A model generated the notes under the pieces. That model was given only the letters and a program-made list of their open reading frames with translations, was not told the origin of the DNA and searched no databases. Below are positions 1-7,641 of a stretch of 64,000 bases of DNA, piece after piece. Source of the stretch: Ardenticatenaceae bacterium. Lineage in GTDB: Bacteria > Chloroflexota > Anaerolineae > Promineifilales > Promineifilaceae. The position numbers and the translations under genes were made by a program. Location: positions 1 through 64,000 of the forward strand of contig JACKBR010000017.1 of NCBI GenBank assembly GCA_020634495.1. The letters are read 5' to 3'. Within the stretch, counting starts at the first letter, position 1, and each line of letters opens with the position of its first letter.

Positions 1-1473
1 ATCAAACGCCCGGTACAAAATTTGGAACAGCGTCAATGTCTCATCCGCTTCGGGCGATAAATCGGTAAGCTGGCTTAAATCTGGATTGGGGGAAGCGAGC
101 AAATTTGACAAAATTTGGGCGCGTTCAGCAGGCTTTAGCGTGTCGAAGCTGTCGTGCAATTTTAATTTGCGTAGGAGTTCGGCGAGAACGGCCGTATTAA
201 AATCGCTGTACTGGCGAATGTCCAAGCGGGCCACATGCAGGCCAAATACCTGGGCCTGCCGCCGCATCCGGGCCAGCTGGTCTGCCGCCAACTCACCCAA
301 ATGACTTTCATGCAGCGTTTTGTCCATTAGCTCAAGCGGTTCCAGCAGGTCACGCATACTCTTCAGGCGCAGCGGCGGGTTCGATAGACCCTTCAGCCGG
401 GCTACCATATCGCCTGATGCGGCCGTTGCTAAATCTTCGGCCAGCGACGCCGCCCACAGCCGGTATGGTTCATTGGGGTACCGTTTTTGCAAAAAGGCGA
501 GATGCTCAGACTTATCCTGAACATCAGCCAGCGCTTCCAAAAATTCCTGCTGGATCGGGGTGAGCATGTCAGACACGGTCAGCGAGCGGTTGAGCCGGGT
601 GGCCATATTGCGGTGCTGCACCACTGCCAACCCACGATGCAGCCGCAGCGTTTCGGCCGTCACGTCAGCAGTGACGTTGGGGTTGCCATCCCGGTCGCCA
701 CCAATCCAGGAGCCAAACGTGAGGAACTGCTTGGGCGGCGAGAGCGTGGGGTAATAATCGGCAATGGCCTGGGCCATGCTGGCGTACACATCGGGAATGG
801 TGTCCCAAATGGTGGTATCCATGTAGTAGAGGCCGGTTTTCACTTCATCAGTGACGGTGATAACGGCCGTTCGCGTCCGGTTCGTCAGCCAGAGCGAGGT
901 CACTTCAGCCAGAATGCTGGTCATCAAATTCTCGCGTTCTGTGGGCAGCAAATCGCGCACGTGCAGGTCTGTCAGGGCAGTAGAAATGCGCCGCAGTTTA
1001 GAGAGCACCGTCCGGCGCTTGGCCTGGGTAGGATGCGCAGTGAACACCAGCTCCACATGCAGCTTGTCCAGCAGCTTGCCCATTTCGTACTCATCCACGC
1101 CCAATTGGCGCAGTTGGGCTACGGCCGCGGCGATGGACTCTTTGAGCGGCTGCGGATGCGCCTTGCGCTCCCGATCGCGCAAAACCCGCACCCGGTTCTG
1201 CTCCTCTGCCAGATTGACCAACTCAAAATAGTTAGCAAAGGCCCGCGAGAGCAGCTCGGCGTTTTCTACGCTCAGCCCATTGACAATTTGCTCCAGGCGA
1301 GCGTCAATTTCTGGATTGGCGTCCATGCGCCGTGCTTTGGCCAGCGCCCGCACCCCTTCTTCCAATTCAAATAGTTCCACCCCAGCCTGGTGGCGGATTA
1401 CTTGCCCTAAAATGTCACCCAGCAGGTGAATGTCTTCGCTTAGTTGTTTTTGGCTCTTGCCTCGTTTTGCCAT
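1..1473 (-). CDS. ppc: Phosphoenolpyruvate carboxylase, N-terminal part (runs off the window)
   Basis: Carboxylates PEP to oxaloacetate, the anaplerotic supply for the TCA cycle; cytoplasmic. The reading frame is open from the ATG at 1473 to the window edge (491 codons), so the C-terminal half, with the remaining catalytic residues, is missing. Two family signatures are clear: VFTAHPTQAKRRT with the catalytic His near residue 147, and GSWIGGDRDGNPNVT further on. The N-terminus is lysine-rich (MAKRGKSQKQ). The start fits the usual distance to the first signature. The gene is followed at its 5' side by a short AGTGAAAAGT-type repeat and then by a NUDIX gene on the same strand. The product is certain; its completeness cannot be judged here. 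Confidence 0.96.
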   Translation of the reverse strand, partial: MAKRGKSQKQLSEDIHLLGDILGQVIRHQAGVELFELEEGVRALAKARRMDANPEIDARLEQIVNGLSVENAELLSRAFANYFELVNLAEEQNRVRVLRDRERKAHPQPLKESIAAAVAQLRQLGVDEYEMGKLLDKLHVELVFTAHPTQAKRRTVLSKLRRISTALTDLHVRDLLPTERENLMTSILAEVTSLWLTNRTRTAVITVTDEVKTGLYYMDTTIWDTIPDVYASMAQAIADYYPTLSPPKQFLTFGSWIGGDRDGNPNVTADVTAETLRLHRGLAVVQHRNMATRLNRSLTVSDMLTPIQQEFLEALADVQDKSEHLAFLQKRYPNEPYRLWAASLAEDLATAASGDMVARLKGLSNPPLRLKSMRDLLEPLELMDKTLHESHLGELAADQLARMRRQAQVFGLHVARLDIRQYSDFNTAVLAELLRKLKLHDSFDTLKPAERAQILSNLLASPNPDLSQLTDLSPEADETLTLFQILYRAFD

Positions 1474-1482
1474 TTCTCTTCA

Positions 1483-1553
1483 CTTTTAGTGAAAAGTAAA
1501 AGCGAAAAGTGATAAGTCCACTTTTTACTTATTACTTATCACTTGCTCTTTTA
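1483..1553. repeat. AGTGAAAAGT-type intergenic repeat, inverted
   Basis: Runs of AGTGAAAAGTAAAAG and the complementary CTTTTTACTTATTACTTATC face each other and can form an imperfect foldback. The right part supplies the C-terminal codons and stop of the downstream NUDIX gene (ending SDK). The same word family recurs near 32.2, 35.46, 60.87 and 61.0 kb. Confidence 0.7.
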
Positions 1554-2086
1554 TAGTTTTCGTAATGGTAGAAGGCGGCGACGACGAGGGCATGGGTGAT
1601 ACGGCCGTTCCTAATCAATCCGGCCACATCCTCCAAAGGCACCAGCTCTACCGCAATATCTTCTGCCCCATCAAACTCAGGCGGCTGCTGCCACCGGGCG
1701 TTAAGCGCCAAATAGGTATGGCACTGGTTGTTTAAAAACGCCGGGTTCGGGTGTACCGTGCCGATATGAATGATTTTTTCGGCCGCGTAGCCCGTCTCTT
1801 CCAATAGTTCGCGCCGCACCGATTCCGCCGGATCATTGTCACTGGCATCCACCATGCCGCCGGGAATCTCTAGCGTCACTTCAGCAGTCCCGTGGCGGAA
1901 CTGGTGAATCATCACCACTTCACCCTCTGGCGTAAGCGGCACCACATTCACCCAATCTGGCGATTCCAGCACAAAAAAGCTGTGTTCCGCCCCGGTGCGC
2001 GGTGAACGCCGTCTGTCACGGCGCATCTTAAAAATGCGAAAATTCGCTATTTCTTCGCTGTTGAGTTTTTCCCAATCTTCTACCAT
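1532..2086 (-). CDS. NUDIX hydrolase, ADP-ribose pyrophosphatase-like
   Basis: A 184-residue NUDIX protein. The NUDIX box is visible as GGMVDAS...ESVRRELLEETGY, with the REL.EE.G core that binds the catalytic metal. An additional Asn-Asp-rich insertion lies within the first half of the box. Length and the preceding beta-rich region fit the ADP-ribose/nucleoside-diphosphate-sugar pyrophosphatase group, which cleaves X-linked nucleoside diphosphates in the cytoplasm. The exact substrate cannot be told from sequence. The last residues (RASDK) are encoded by a dispersed AGTGATAAGT repeat, so the natural C-terminus may have been replaced by the repeat. It lies 58 bases 5' of ppc on the same strand; no functional link is evident. 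Confidence 0.88.
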   Translation of the reverse strand: MVEDWEKLNSEEIANFRIFKMRRDRRRSPRTGAEHSFFVLESPDWVNVVPLTPEGEVVMIHQFRHGTAEVTLEIPGGMVDASDNDPAESVRRELLEETGYAAEKIIHIGTVHPNPAFLNNQCHTYLALNARWQQPPEFDGAEDIAVELVPLEDVAGLIRNGRITHALVVAAFYHYENYKRASDK

Positions 2087-2144
2087 AGGCGATGTTTATA
2101 CGGCAATTCGGCCACACAAACAACCGCAAATTTATACGAAGGGA

Positions 2145-2225
2145 TAAAGAAACCAAGAGACAAAAAGGCTAATTTCTTTGTTCCTTTCTCCTTTCGTTCC
2201 TTTGTTTTAAATTTTTAGTTCCAAA
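2145..2225. repeat. Dispersed AAAGAAACAAAG-type repeat
   Basis: A word such as AAAGAAACCAAGAGACAAA is followed by TTCTTTGTTCCTTTCTCC, a loosely inverted pair. Similar words form the outer arms of the foldback near 58.0-58.2 kb. No gene is seen between 2087 and 2340. A strong ribosome site AGGAGGTG precedes the next gene. Confidence 0.5.
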
Positions 2226-2340
2226 ATTTGACGAAATCACGGGGCACGTTTAGACTGGTTGATTCGGTCAGCAAATGGCTTTTCTCAGCGTCTTTGCTTC
2301 TCTGCGTTAAATTCTTCTTATACCAATAGGAGGTGAACCT

Positions 2341-4767
2341 ATGATTGTGGGGATGGATTTTGGGACCACAAATTCAGGGATGGCGGTGTATAACGGCCGT
2401 TCCGTCCAAATAATCCCGCTCGATCCAGCCAACAACAACCCACGCGTTGCCCGCACCGCCCTCTACATCACCAACGAACAGCAAATTTATATCGGCCGTG
2501 ACGCCCTCAACCGCTACTTCGAGCAAAATATCGGCCGTCCCGTCAAAACCAAAAAAGTGTGGATTGGCGAGATCGAAATTCGCGGGGCAGACATGCACTA
2601 CGTTACCGATGTCTACGTCTATGTGGACGTCTTCTCACCCGGGCGGCTGCTGCTTTCCATTAAAACCAGCCTGCGCGACAGCGACTATCCCGGCACCATC
2701 ATCGGCCAGCACTACTACTCGCTAGAAAACTTGATTGCCCTCTACCTGAATATCACCAAAACCCGTGCGGAGCAGCATTTGGGTACGCCGCTCAAGCAAG
2801 TGGTGCTGGGTCGCCCCGTCCGGTTTGCCACCGATCCCGAAAAAGATCGACTGGCCCAGATTCGTTTGCTGCAAGCCGCCTTCCAGGCAGGTTATGAAAC
2901 CGTCTACCTGCAACGGGAACCCATCGCCGCCGCCTACAGCTACGAAACCAGCATCAACACGCCGCAAAACGTGCTTGTTTTTGATTTTGGTGGCGGTACG
3001 CTAGACCTGACGGTGATGCGCCTGGGCGACCAAACGCAGCAGCGGGTGCTGGCCACGGGCGGTATCCCCGTGGCTGGTGACGTGTTCGACCAGAAGCTGG
3101 TGCGGGCCAAGCTGCCGCGCCACTTTGGCCAAGGCAGCTACTTTGGGCCAAGGCACAAGGCTCTGACCGTACCCAACTGGATTTTTGATTCGTTTTCTAG
3201 CTGGCAAACGATTTTGGAGCTGCAAACGGCCGAAAACAAAAAAATGCTGCGCGAGATTGCCCAAACTGCCCAGCGCCGCTACCAGATCGAAGCGCTGGAG
3301 GCGTTGGTGTCTAGCAACTACGGCCTGCAAATGTTCGACATTGTGGAGCAGGCCAAGCGCACCCTGTCTGACAAGCGTGGCGCGACGATTACGCTAGAAG
3401 GCCCCGGCTTCAAGGTGCAAGAATTTGTGACCCGCAGCGAGTTTGAAGCGATTATTCGCGCCGAAATTCAGGCGATTGATGCCCACATCGACGAAACGAT
3501 GGCCGCCTCTGGCCTGAAGCCCGAACAGATTGACGCCGTCATTCGCACCGGCGGTTCCAGCCAGGTGCCTGCATTCGACGAAATGTTGCAGCGCAAGTTT
3601 GGCCCTGAAAAGGTGCGGCGCGTGGACACTTTTAGCAGCGTTACCGCCGGGTTGGGTATTTTTGCCCAGGGGCTGGAAGTGGGCACAGAAACCGCCCAGG
3701 CATTTAGCGCCGCCGATGTGGCTCCGGCTGGCTCGGTGGAAACCAGTCGCCCCAAGGTGAGCCCGGCCAATATTGAACTCCTGCGGCGGCGCATCCAGGT
3801 GCAAGAAGGGGTGGTTGAGGCAGAATCCACCCAGTCAGACCGGGCGCTGGTGGTGCTGGGGGATGATAAAACGATTACGGCCGTTCCCTTGCCAGAAATT
3901 TTTAACCGGGGAGAACGCAGAGAGCGCAGAGATTTTGAGGAAGAGGCAGAAAAATCTGAATCTGCGAAATCTGTGGATTTGAAAAAATTAGACCTACCAG
4001 CGAACGGCCAACGCGCTATCACCGCCGATTGGGATGAGCAGCTGCTCATTCTCACCTCCAAATATCGCTTTTTGCTGCTGACGCCGCGCCAACTGGCAGA
4101 GCAGCAGGTGGCCAGGGTGACGCTAAACCAGGTTTTCCAGCTAGAAAAGCGGGAGGTGCTGTGTACCGTTGCCCGCTGGCGAGCAATTAAGCAGCAAGAG
4201 AAGCTGCTGCTGGTGACGTCGGCGGGGCTGGCACGGCCGTATCCCACCCGCGTCATGATCGAGAACATAGAAGCCCCCGTGCCGCTGATGTTTGACCAGC
4301 CGCTGCCCGGAGTGCCCATTTTTGCCGACGGGTCTGAGGGCCAGGAAACGTTGCTGCTGTTTACCCGCGGCGGCAAAGGGTTGCACAGCCAGGTAGGCAG
4401 TTTGCGTGGTTCCGGCACGCAGTTGATGAATGTGGCCAAGGGGGATCGGGTGGAAACGGCCGTTCTCTGCCAACCCAACGATCCCATCCTGCTGCTAACC
4501 AACGATGGCTACGGCCGTCAGCTTCTGCCTGAGTGGGTGCCCCAGCCAGAAAAAGAAAATGACAAGGGCAAATCGCTGGTGGCCCGCCGCAGCGATCTTG
4601 TTGCCGCTGTGCCTGACCCAGAAGAGACATCCATTTATTTGCTAACTTCACAACGGCTGCTTTTGTTGGAAAACGGCCGTCTCCCCCTGGATGAAAGCAG
4701 CAAAACCTTCCCCCTGCTTAAACTGCATAAAAACGAAACAATCATTACAGTAATCAGTGGTCAGTAG
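2341..4767 (+). CDS. Hsp70-like ATPase with a GyrA-type pinwheel-like C-terminal domain
   Basis: 808 residues. Residues 1-470 are an actin/Hsp70 ATPase of YegD-like layout: phosphate 1 motif MDFGTTNSG, phosphate 2 motif VFDFGGGTLDLTV, adenosine motif RTGGSSQVPAF. An insertion near residues 80-120 also occurs in YegD-type proteins. No canonical Hsp70 substrate domain follows. After a charged linker (about 520-555) come five similar strands-plus-loop units near 560, 620, 670, 717 and 762, for example LLLVTSAGLARPYP, LLLFTRGGKGLH, ILLLTNDGYGRQLL. These look like DNA gyrase A C-terminal blades, but the GyrA box is absent. The linker is partly encoded by dispersed repeats. Strong AGGAGGTG at 2328-2335 fixes the start. 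Role unknown; DNA or protein binding by the tail is inference. Confidence 0.85.
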   Translation: MIVGMDFGTTNSGMAVYNGRSVQIIPLDPANNNPRVARTALYITNEQQIYIGRDALNRYFEQNIGRPVKTKKVWIGEIEIRGADMHYVTDVYVYVDVFSPGRLLLSIKTSLRDSDYPGTIIGQHYYSLENLIALYLNITKTRAEQHLGTPLKQVVLGRPVRFATDPEKDRLAQIRLLQAAFQAGYETVYLQREPIAAAYSYETSINTPQNVLVFDFGGGTLDLTVMRLGDQTQQRVLATGGIPVAGDVFDQKLVRAKLPRHFGQGSYFGPRHKALTVPNWIFDSFSSWQTILELQTAENKKMLREIAQTAQRRYQIEALEALVSSNYGLQMFDIVEQAKRTLSDKRGATITLEGPGFKVQEFVTRSEFEAIIRAEIQAIDAHIDETMAASGLKPEQIDAVIRTGGSSQVPAFDEMLQRKFGPEKVRRVDTFSSVTAGLGIFAQGLEVGTETAQAFSAADVAPAGSVETSRPKVSPANIELLRRRIQVQEGVVEAESTQSDRALVVLGDDKTITAVPLPEIFNRGERRERRDFEEEAEKSESAKSVDLKKLDLPANGQRAITADWDEQLLILTSKYRFLLLTPRQLAEQQVARVTLNQVFQLEKREVLCTVARWRAIKQQEKLLLVTSAGLARPYPTRVMIENIEAPVPLMFDQPLPGVPIFADGSEGQETLLLFTRGGKGLHSQVGSLRGSGTQLMNVAKGDRVETAVLCQPNDPILLLTNDGYGRQLLPEWVPQPEKENDKGKSLVARRSDLVAAVPDPEETSIYLLTSQRLLLLENGRLPLDESSKTFPLLKLHKNETIITVISGQ
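3911..3988 (+). repeat. Two dispersed repeat words inside the Hsp70-like gene
   Basis: The linker-coding stretch contains GAACGCAGAGAGCGCAGAG and, 25 bases on, AATCTGCGAAATCTGTGG. Both are the intergenic repeat words of this genome, read in frame as a charged low-complexity linker. Confidence 0.75.
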
Positions 4768-4872
4768 GCCAGCATTCAGTTTTCTAATTCACTGACTCAC
4801 TGATCACTGACCCATTGATCACTGACCCACTGAATACTGACCCACTGATTACTGACCCACTGCTTACTGCTC
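4752..4872. repeat. CACTGATTACTGACC-type intergenic repeat
   Basis: About ten near-copies of an eleven-base word (CACTGATCACTGACC and variants). It starts inside the last codons of the Hsp70-like gene (VISGQ, stop) and ends at the stop of the convergent helical-repeat gene. Members of this family recur at 29.2 kb (inside a gene) and 62.17-62.25 kb. Confidence 0.75.
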
Positions 4873-6064
4873 ACCAGGTTCCTTCCGGCGTGCCATGAAT
4901 CATCATCTCAACCAGCTCGTCTGCGGTGAGCGCGTCGCCCATTTTTTCCTTCATGCGCTCCGCAAATTTGGTTGAAACGCCGTGGATTTTCATCGTAACC
5001 AGGTCATCGGCGCTGAGCGCTTTGCCCAAAATGCCCTGCATTTTTTGGGCGAACTGAGGCCGTACCCCATGAATGCGCATGGTAACCAACGTTTCGGCCG
5101 TGACATCCGGTAAACCTAGCTCCATAATGCCCGTTGCAAAATGAGAATCGACGCCATGAATGCGCATACTAATGAGCTGCTCGGCATCCAAATCTGGCCA
5201 GCCAAAGGCCGTCATTTGTTTAATAAAATCGGCCGTGACGTGATGAATGCCCATGTTGATGATGGTATCCAGGTTGAATGGCCCCAGGTCGGTGGCCTGC
5301 AATTGCTGGATGAGGTCTGGGCGGATATTGTGAATGCCAAGCTGCACAATCTGATCAATCGACAAATCAACAATGCCCATGTTGCGTACTTCTCGCACGA
5401 GATTCGGCCGTACGTTGTGGATGCCTAGCTGCACCACTTCGTCTACGGTTAGATCATCTAGCCCAAGCTCACGAATTTCTTGAATCATTTCCGGGCGTAC
5501 CCGGTGGATGCTAAGCTGCACGATGTCATCTACCGTGAGATCGGTGAGGCCCAATTCCTGCACCTGCCGCAAATAATCTGGCCGCACGTTGTGGACGCCA
5601 AGCTGCACCACATCATCCACCGTCAGGTGGGTTAAACCCAGGCTGCGCACTTCTAAAATCAGCTCTGGCCGTACACGGTGAATAGCCATCTGCACAATGT
5701 CGTCTACGGAAAGGTCGGTTAAGCCAGCCTGATGCAGTTGGCGAATGTAGCCGGGCCGGACGTTGTGAATTTGCAGCTGCCACAGCTCATCTTCTGTTAA
5801 ATTTTTCATGCCTACCTGAGCCATTGCCTCTACAAATTGCGGCGTAATGTGCTGGTGCCGATTATGCCGCTGCGGAGTGTCGTTTTCCCAGCGCCATTGG
5901 TTGGTGAAGGTCGGGGGCGTAACCAACTTTGGCGGCGTGGGTGGCGTTGGCGGGATCGGTTTCGCCTGGCTGGTCGCCAGGGCTTCCAGTAGTAAATTGG
6001 CTTCATCGGCCGATACTTTGCCTTCGGCCAACATGGTTAAAATCATTTTGCGTTCGTCGTTCAT
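4871..6064 (-). CDS. Helical-repeat protein with eleven 27-29-residue units (IHN/IHG type)
   Basis: 397 residues with no signal peptide or membrane segment. Residues 1-30 hold a SHOCT/LiaX-N-like motif (ILTMLAEGKVSADEANLLLEAL). A proline/threonine spacer follows to about residue 75. The rest is eleven tandem helical units with consensus hRP-hhpphppLGhppLohDDhVpLtIHN, for example VRPELILEVRSLGLTHLTV. Similar units are known at the C-termini of some BlaR1/M56-type peptidases, but no peptidase domain is present here. AAGGAG lies just before the ATG at 6064. The gene is followed upstream by a paralogue (6141-6776) and a DUF2089 regulator that carry the same short motif, which suggests one functional unit. 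Probably a protein-binding scaffold; function unknown. Confidence 0.85.
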   Translation of the reverse strand: MNDERKMILTMLAEGKVSADEANLLLEALATSQAKPIPPTPPTPPKLVTPPTFTNQWRWENDTPQRHNRHQHITPQFVEAMAQVGMKNLTEDELWQLQIHNVRPGYIRQLHQAGLTDLSVDDIVQMAIHRVRPELILEVRSLGLTHLTVDDVVQLGVHNVRPDYLRQVQELGLTDLTVDDIVQLSIHRVRPEMIQEIRELGLDDLTVDEVVQLGIHNVRPNLVREVRNMGIVDLSIDQIVQLGIHNIRPDLIQQLQATDLGPFNLDTIINMGIHHVTADFIKQMTAFGWPDLDAEQLISMRIHGVDSHFATGIMELGLPDVTAETLVTMRIHGVRPQFAQKMQGILGKALSADDLVTMKIHGVSTKFAERMKEKMGDALTADELVEMMIHGTPEGTW

Positions 6065-6081
6065 TTTGCTCTCCTTGAAAA

Positions 6082-6137
6082 AACCTCCCGCAGGCTCCTG
6101 CCAAGATGCTCCTCATTTATGAAACCTGCGGGAGGTT
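6082..6137. repeat. CCTCCCGCAGG inverted repeat (hairpin element)
   Basis: Thirteen-base arms AACCTCCCGCAGG (6082-6094) and its complement (6125-6137) enclose a 30-base loop. It fills the gap between the two helical-repeat genes. A relative with AACCTCCCGGAGGTT arms is at 57876-57931, also just upstream of a minus-strand gene. Confidence 0.75.
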
Positions 6138-6140
6138 CGA

Positions 6141-6776
6141 TTATAGTAGCTGGATGGTTTCTTTAAGCAGTTCGTCGTCTACGCCTTCAATGGCCATTTG
6201 CACAAAGGCGTCGCCGTCTAGCCCTTCAATAAAGCCGGATTCTTTTATTTTCTGGATAAATTCGTCATCGACGCCTTCAAGGCCCATCAAGACGATGTGA
6301 TCGCCCGTGAGATTAGACAGTTTGAGGCCATCGACTGCGCGTAAAAAGTCGGGGTCCACGCCTTCGATGCCCATTTGCACAATGTGGTCGCCATTCAGGG
6401 GCAGGTTTTCTAGCTGGCCAACGGCCGTAATAAAATCTGGGTCTACTCCCTCGATGGCCATGTACACAATTTGTTCGCCAGACAGCGGCGTGTGGTGCAG
6501 CTGCCGCACCGCCCGAATGAAATCCGGATCAGCGCCTTCCCGGTTTAGCTGGAGGATTTGCTCGGCAGTGAGCCTGGGGCTGGTCTTGGGCGCTTTTGCC
6601 GGAACGGGGGGGACGGGGGGAACAAAAGGCACAGGCGGTACAGGCGGTACAGAAGGGATGCTGGTTTGGGAAGAAACGGCCGTTTCTCCCAAAGCGCCCA
6701 GCAGCATATCCGCCTCATCCACCGTGATTTTCCCCTTTTGCAACATCTCTAAGATTTGAGCTCTTTCTTCTTTCAT
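6141..6776 (-). CDS. Helical-repeat protein, five units (IEG type), paralogue of its neighbour
   Basis: 211 residues. The N-terminus repeats the short motif of its neighbour (ILEMLQKGKITVDEADMLLGAL), then a Pro/Val-rich stretch (near residues 50-65) and about five helical units such as VDPDFITAVGQLENLPL ending MGIEG. The central IHN/IHG of the neighbour is replaced by IEG, a His-to-Glu change in every unit, so the two proteins probably present opposite surface charge. I chose the ATG at 6776 because AAGGAG sits six bases before it; an ATG fifteen bases upstream is possible but has no comparable site. It lies between its larger paralogue and the DUF2089 gene, all on the minus strand. Cytoplasmic by sequence; partner and function unknown. 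Confidence 0.83.
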   Translation of the reverse strand: MKEERAQILEMLQKGKITVDEADMLLGALGETAVSSQTSIPSVPPVPPVPFVPPVPPVPAKAPKTSPRLTAEQILQLNREGADPDFIRAVRQLHHTPLSGEQIVYMAIEGVDPDFITAVGQLENLPLNGDHIVQMGIEGVDPDFLRAVDGLKLSNLTGDHIVLMGLEGVDDEFIQKIKESGFIEGLDGDAFVQMAIEGVDDELLKETIQLL

Positions 6777-6932
6777 AAGATTCTCCTTCATCTTTGTCGA
6801 TCATTTTTGCAAAATTGACCTACTTAGTTGCCGCTGGCAGGGGGCATCTGAGCTTAACAGCCCTGGGCCAAACGGCCGTTGCCCCCAACGGCTCTTCAAT
6901 TTTCTTTCTACCTGTATAAATTTGGCGTGTTG

Positions 6933-7331
6933 TTAGGCTGCCGATTTTAACGCTTTAAGCAGTTTGGTAGCCTCATTGACATCAATCTCGCCGCGATCTA
7001 CACGAGCCAAAATTTCCTGGCGACTTTGCCGCAGCGCTTCCTCCGAGGCCACTGGCTCCACATCCTTATTTTCAAAGCCCAGCGCCTCCACAATCTCGTT
7101 CAGGCGATTGCGAATTGTCCAGTAAGACATACCAATCTCTCGCTCCATCTCCTTGACGTTACCCTTATTTTTGACAAACAGCTCCAAAAAGTGGAGATTT
7201 TCTGGGGAGAGCTTGGAGAAAATATTGGGCGTGAATTCCCCCACAACCATCGTGCCGCAGCTGCGGCAGGTTTGTTGGGTCACAACCAGCTCACCCGAAC
7301 AAGCCGGGCATTTTTCTAACAACTTTCGCAT
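6933..7331 (-). CDS. DUF2089 family zinc-ribbon/HTH protein
   Basis: 132 residues. Two CxxC knuckles (Cys8/11 and Cys22/25) form a zinc ribbon. A helix-turn-helix-like region follows (LELFVKNKGNVKEMEREIG, then SYWTIRNRLNEI). The C-terminus carries the short motif IDVNEATKLLKAL shared with the N-termini of the two downstream helical-repeat proteins. DUF2089 proteins are small predicted DNA-binding regulators of unknown signal. As the first gene of the minus-strand cluster with its own strong promoter and repeated upstream words, autoregulation is plausible but not shown. The shared motif suggests either direct contact between the three products or domain exchange. Confidence 0.9.
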   Translation of the reverse strand: MRKLLEKCPACSGELVVTQQTCRSCGTMVVGEFTPNIFSKLSPENLHFLELFVKNKGNVKEMEREIGMSYWTIRNRLNEIVEALGFENKDVEPVASEEALRQSRQEILARVDRGEIDVNEATKLLKALKSAA

Positions 7332-7429
7332 GAACGAAACATCCTTTTTGCCGTTGCTTTTACAAACGCGAAATCTTATAGACCTGGCATTTGTGGTGTA
7401 ATAATTCTAAAAAATTAAACGATGTGGGC

Positions 7430-7458
7430 AATATACACAAAAATTTTGGCGATGTCAA
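7430..7458 (-). promoter_or_regulatory. Sigma-70 type promoter for the DUF2089 cluster
   Basis: On the minus strand TTGACA (7458-7453), a 17-base spacer and TATATT (7435-7430) form a near-perfect housekeeping promoter. The predicted leader to the DUF2089 ATG is about 90 bases. Confidence 0.8.
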
Positions 7459-7527
7459 CAATAATTTTGGTATTTGCCCAAAATTGTTGCCGATTTTGCA
7501 AAATTGTTGGCGACGGCACAAACTTTT
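7437..7527. promoter_or_regulatory. Tandem AAATTGTTGGCGA-like words around the DUF2089 promoter
   Basis: Four imperfect direct copies spaced about 20-23 bases apart: CAAAAATTTTGGCGATG, CAATAATTTTGGTATTTG, AAATTGTTGCCGATTTTG, AAATTGTTGGCGACGGC. They overlap and lie upstream of the promoter, a layout typical of operator arrays. Binding protein unknown; DUF2089 itself is the nearest candidate. Confidence 0.5.
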
Positions 7528-7535
7528 TTAACTCA

Positions 7536-7635
7536 TGTTACGCAATTACTCTGGTAGAAACCCTAAGGGTTTTTGCGAAGTAAGCACAATTTTCCAGGAG
7601 CGAAATAAACCCTTAGGGTTTTCGCTCCGTAACAT
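7536..7635. repeat. AAACCCTAAGGGTTT inverted element
   Basis: AAACCCTAAGGGTTT at the left and its complement at the right enclose a 30-base interior, and outer arms ATGTTACG / CGTAACAT (7536-7543, 7628-7635) close the structure. Two relatives occur at 59111-59169 and 62303-62354. Together with the promoter region this fills the 310-base gap 7332-7641. Confidence 0.75.
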
Positions 7636-7641
7636 CAATTA

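Noticed and set aside
487..1374. Long plus-strand open frame opposite ppc
   Set aside because: It is antisense to a clear PEP carboxylase and has His/Gln-rich composition typical of a shadow frame.
3468..4502. Long minus-strand frame opposite the Hsp70-like gene
   Set aside because: Ser/Arg/Trp-rich shadow without any family signal; the plus strand has full domain motifs.
4752..4872. CRISPR-like array of short repeats
   Set aside because: The words are about eleven bases, directly adjoining and degenerate, with no unique spacers; cas genes are absent.
4871..6064. Tandem DNA repeats as a satellite
   Set aside because: The periodicity is at protein level (27-29 residues) with diverged codons; it is a coding helical-repeat gene.
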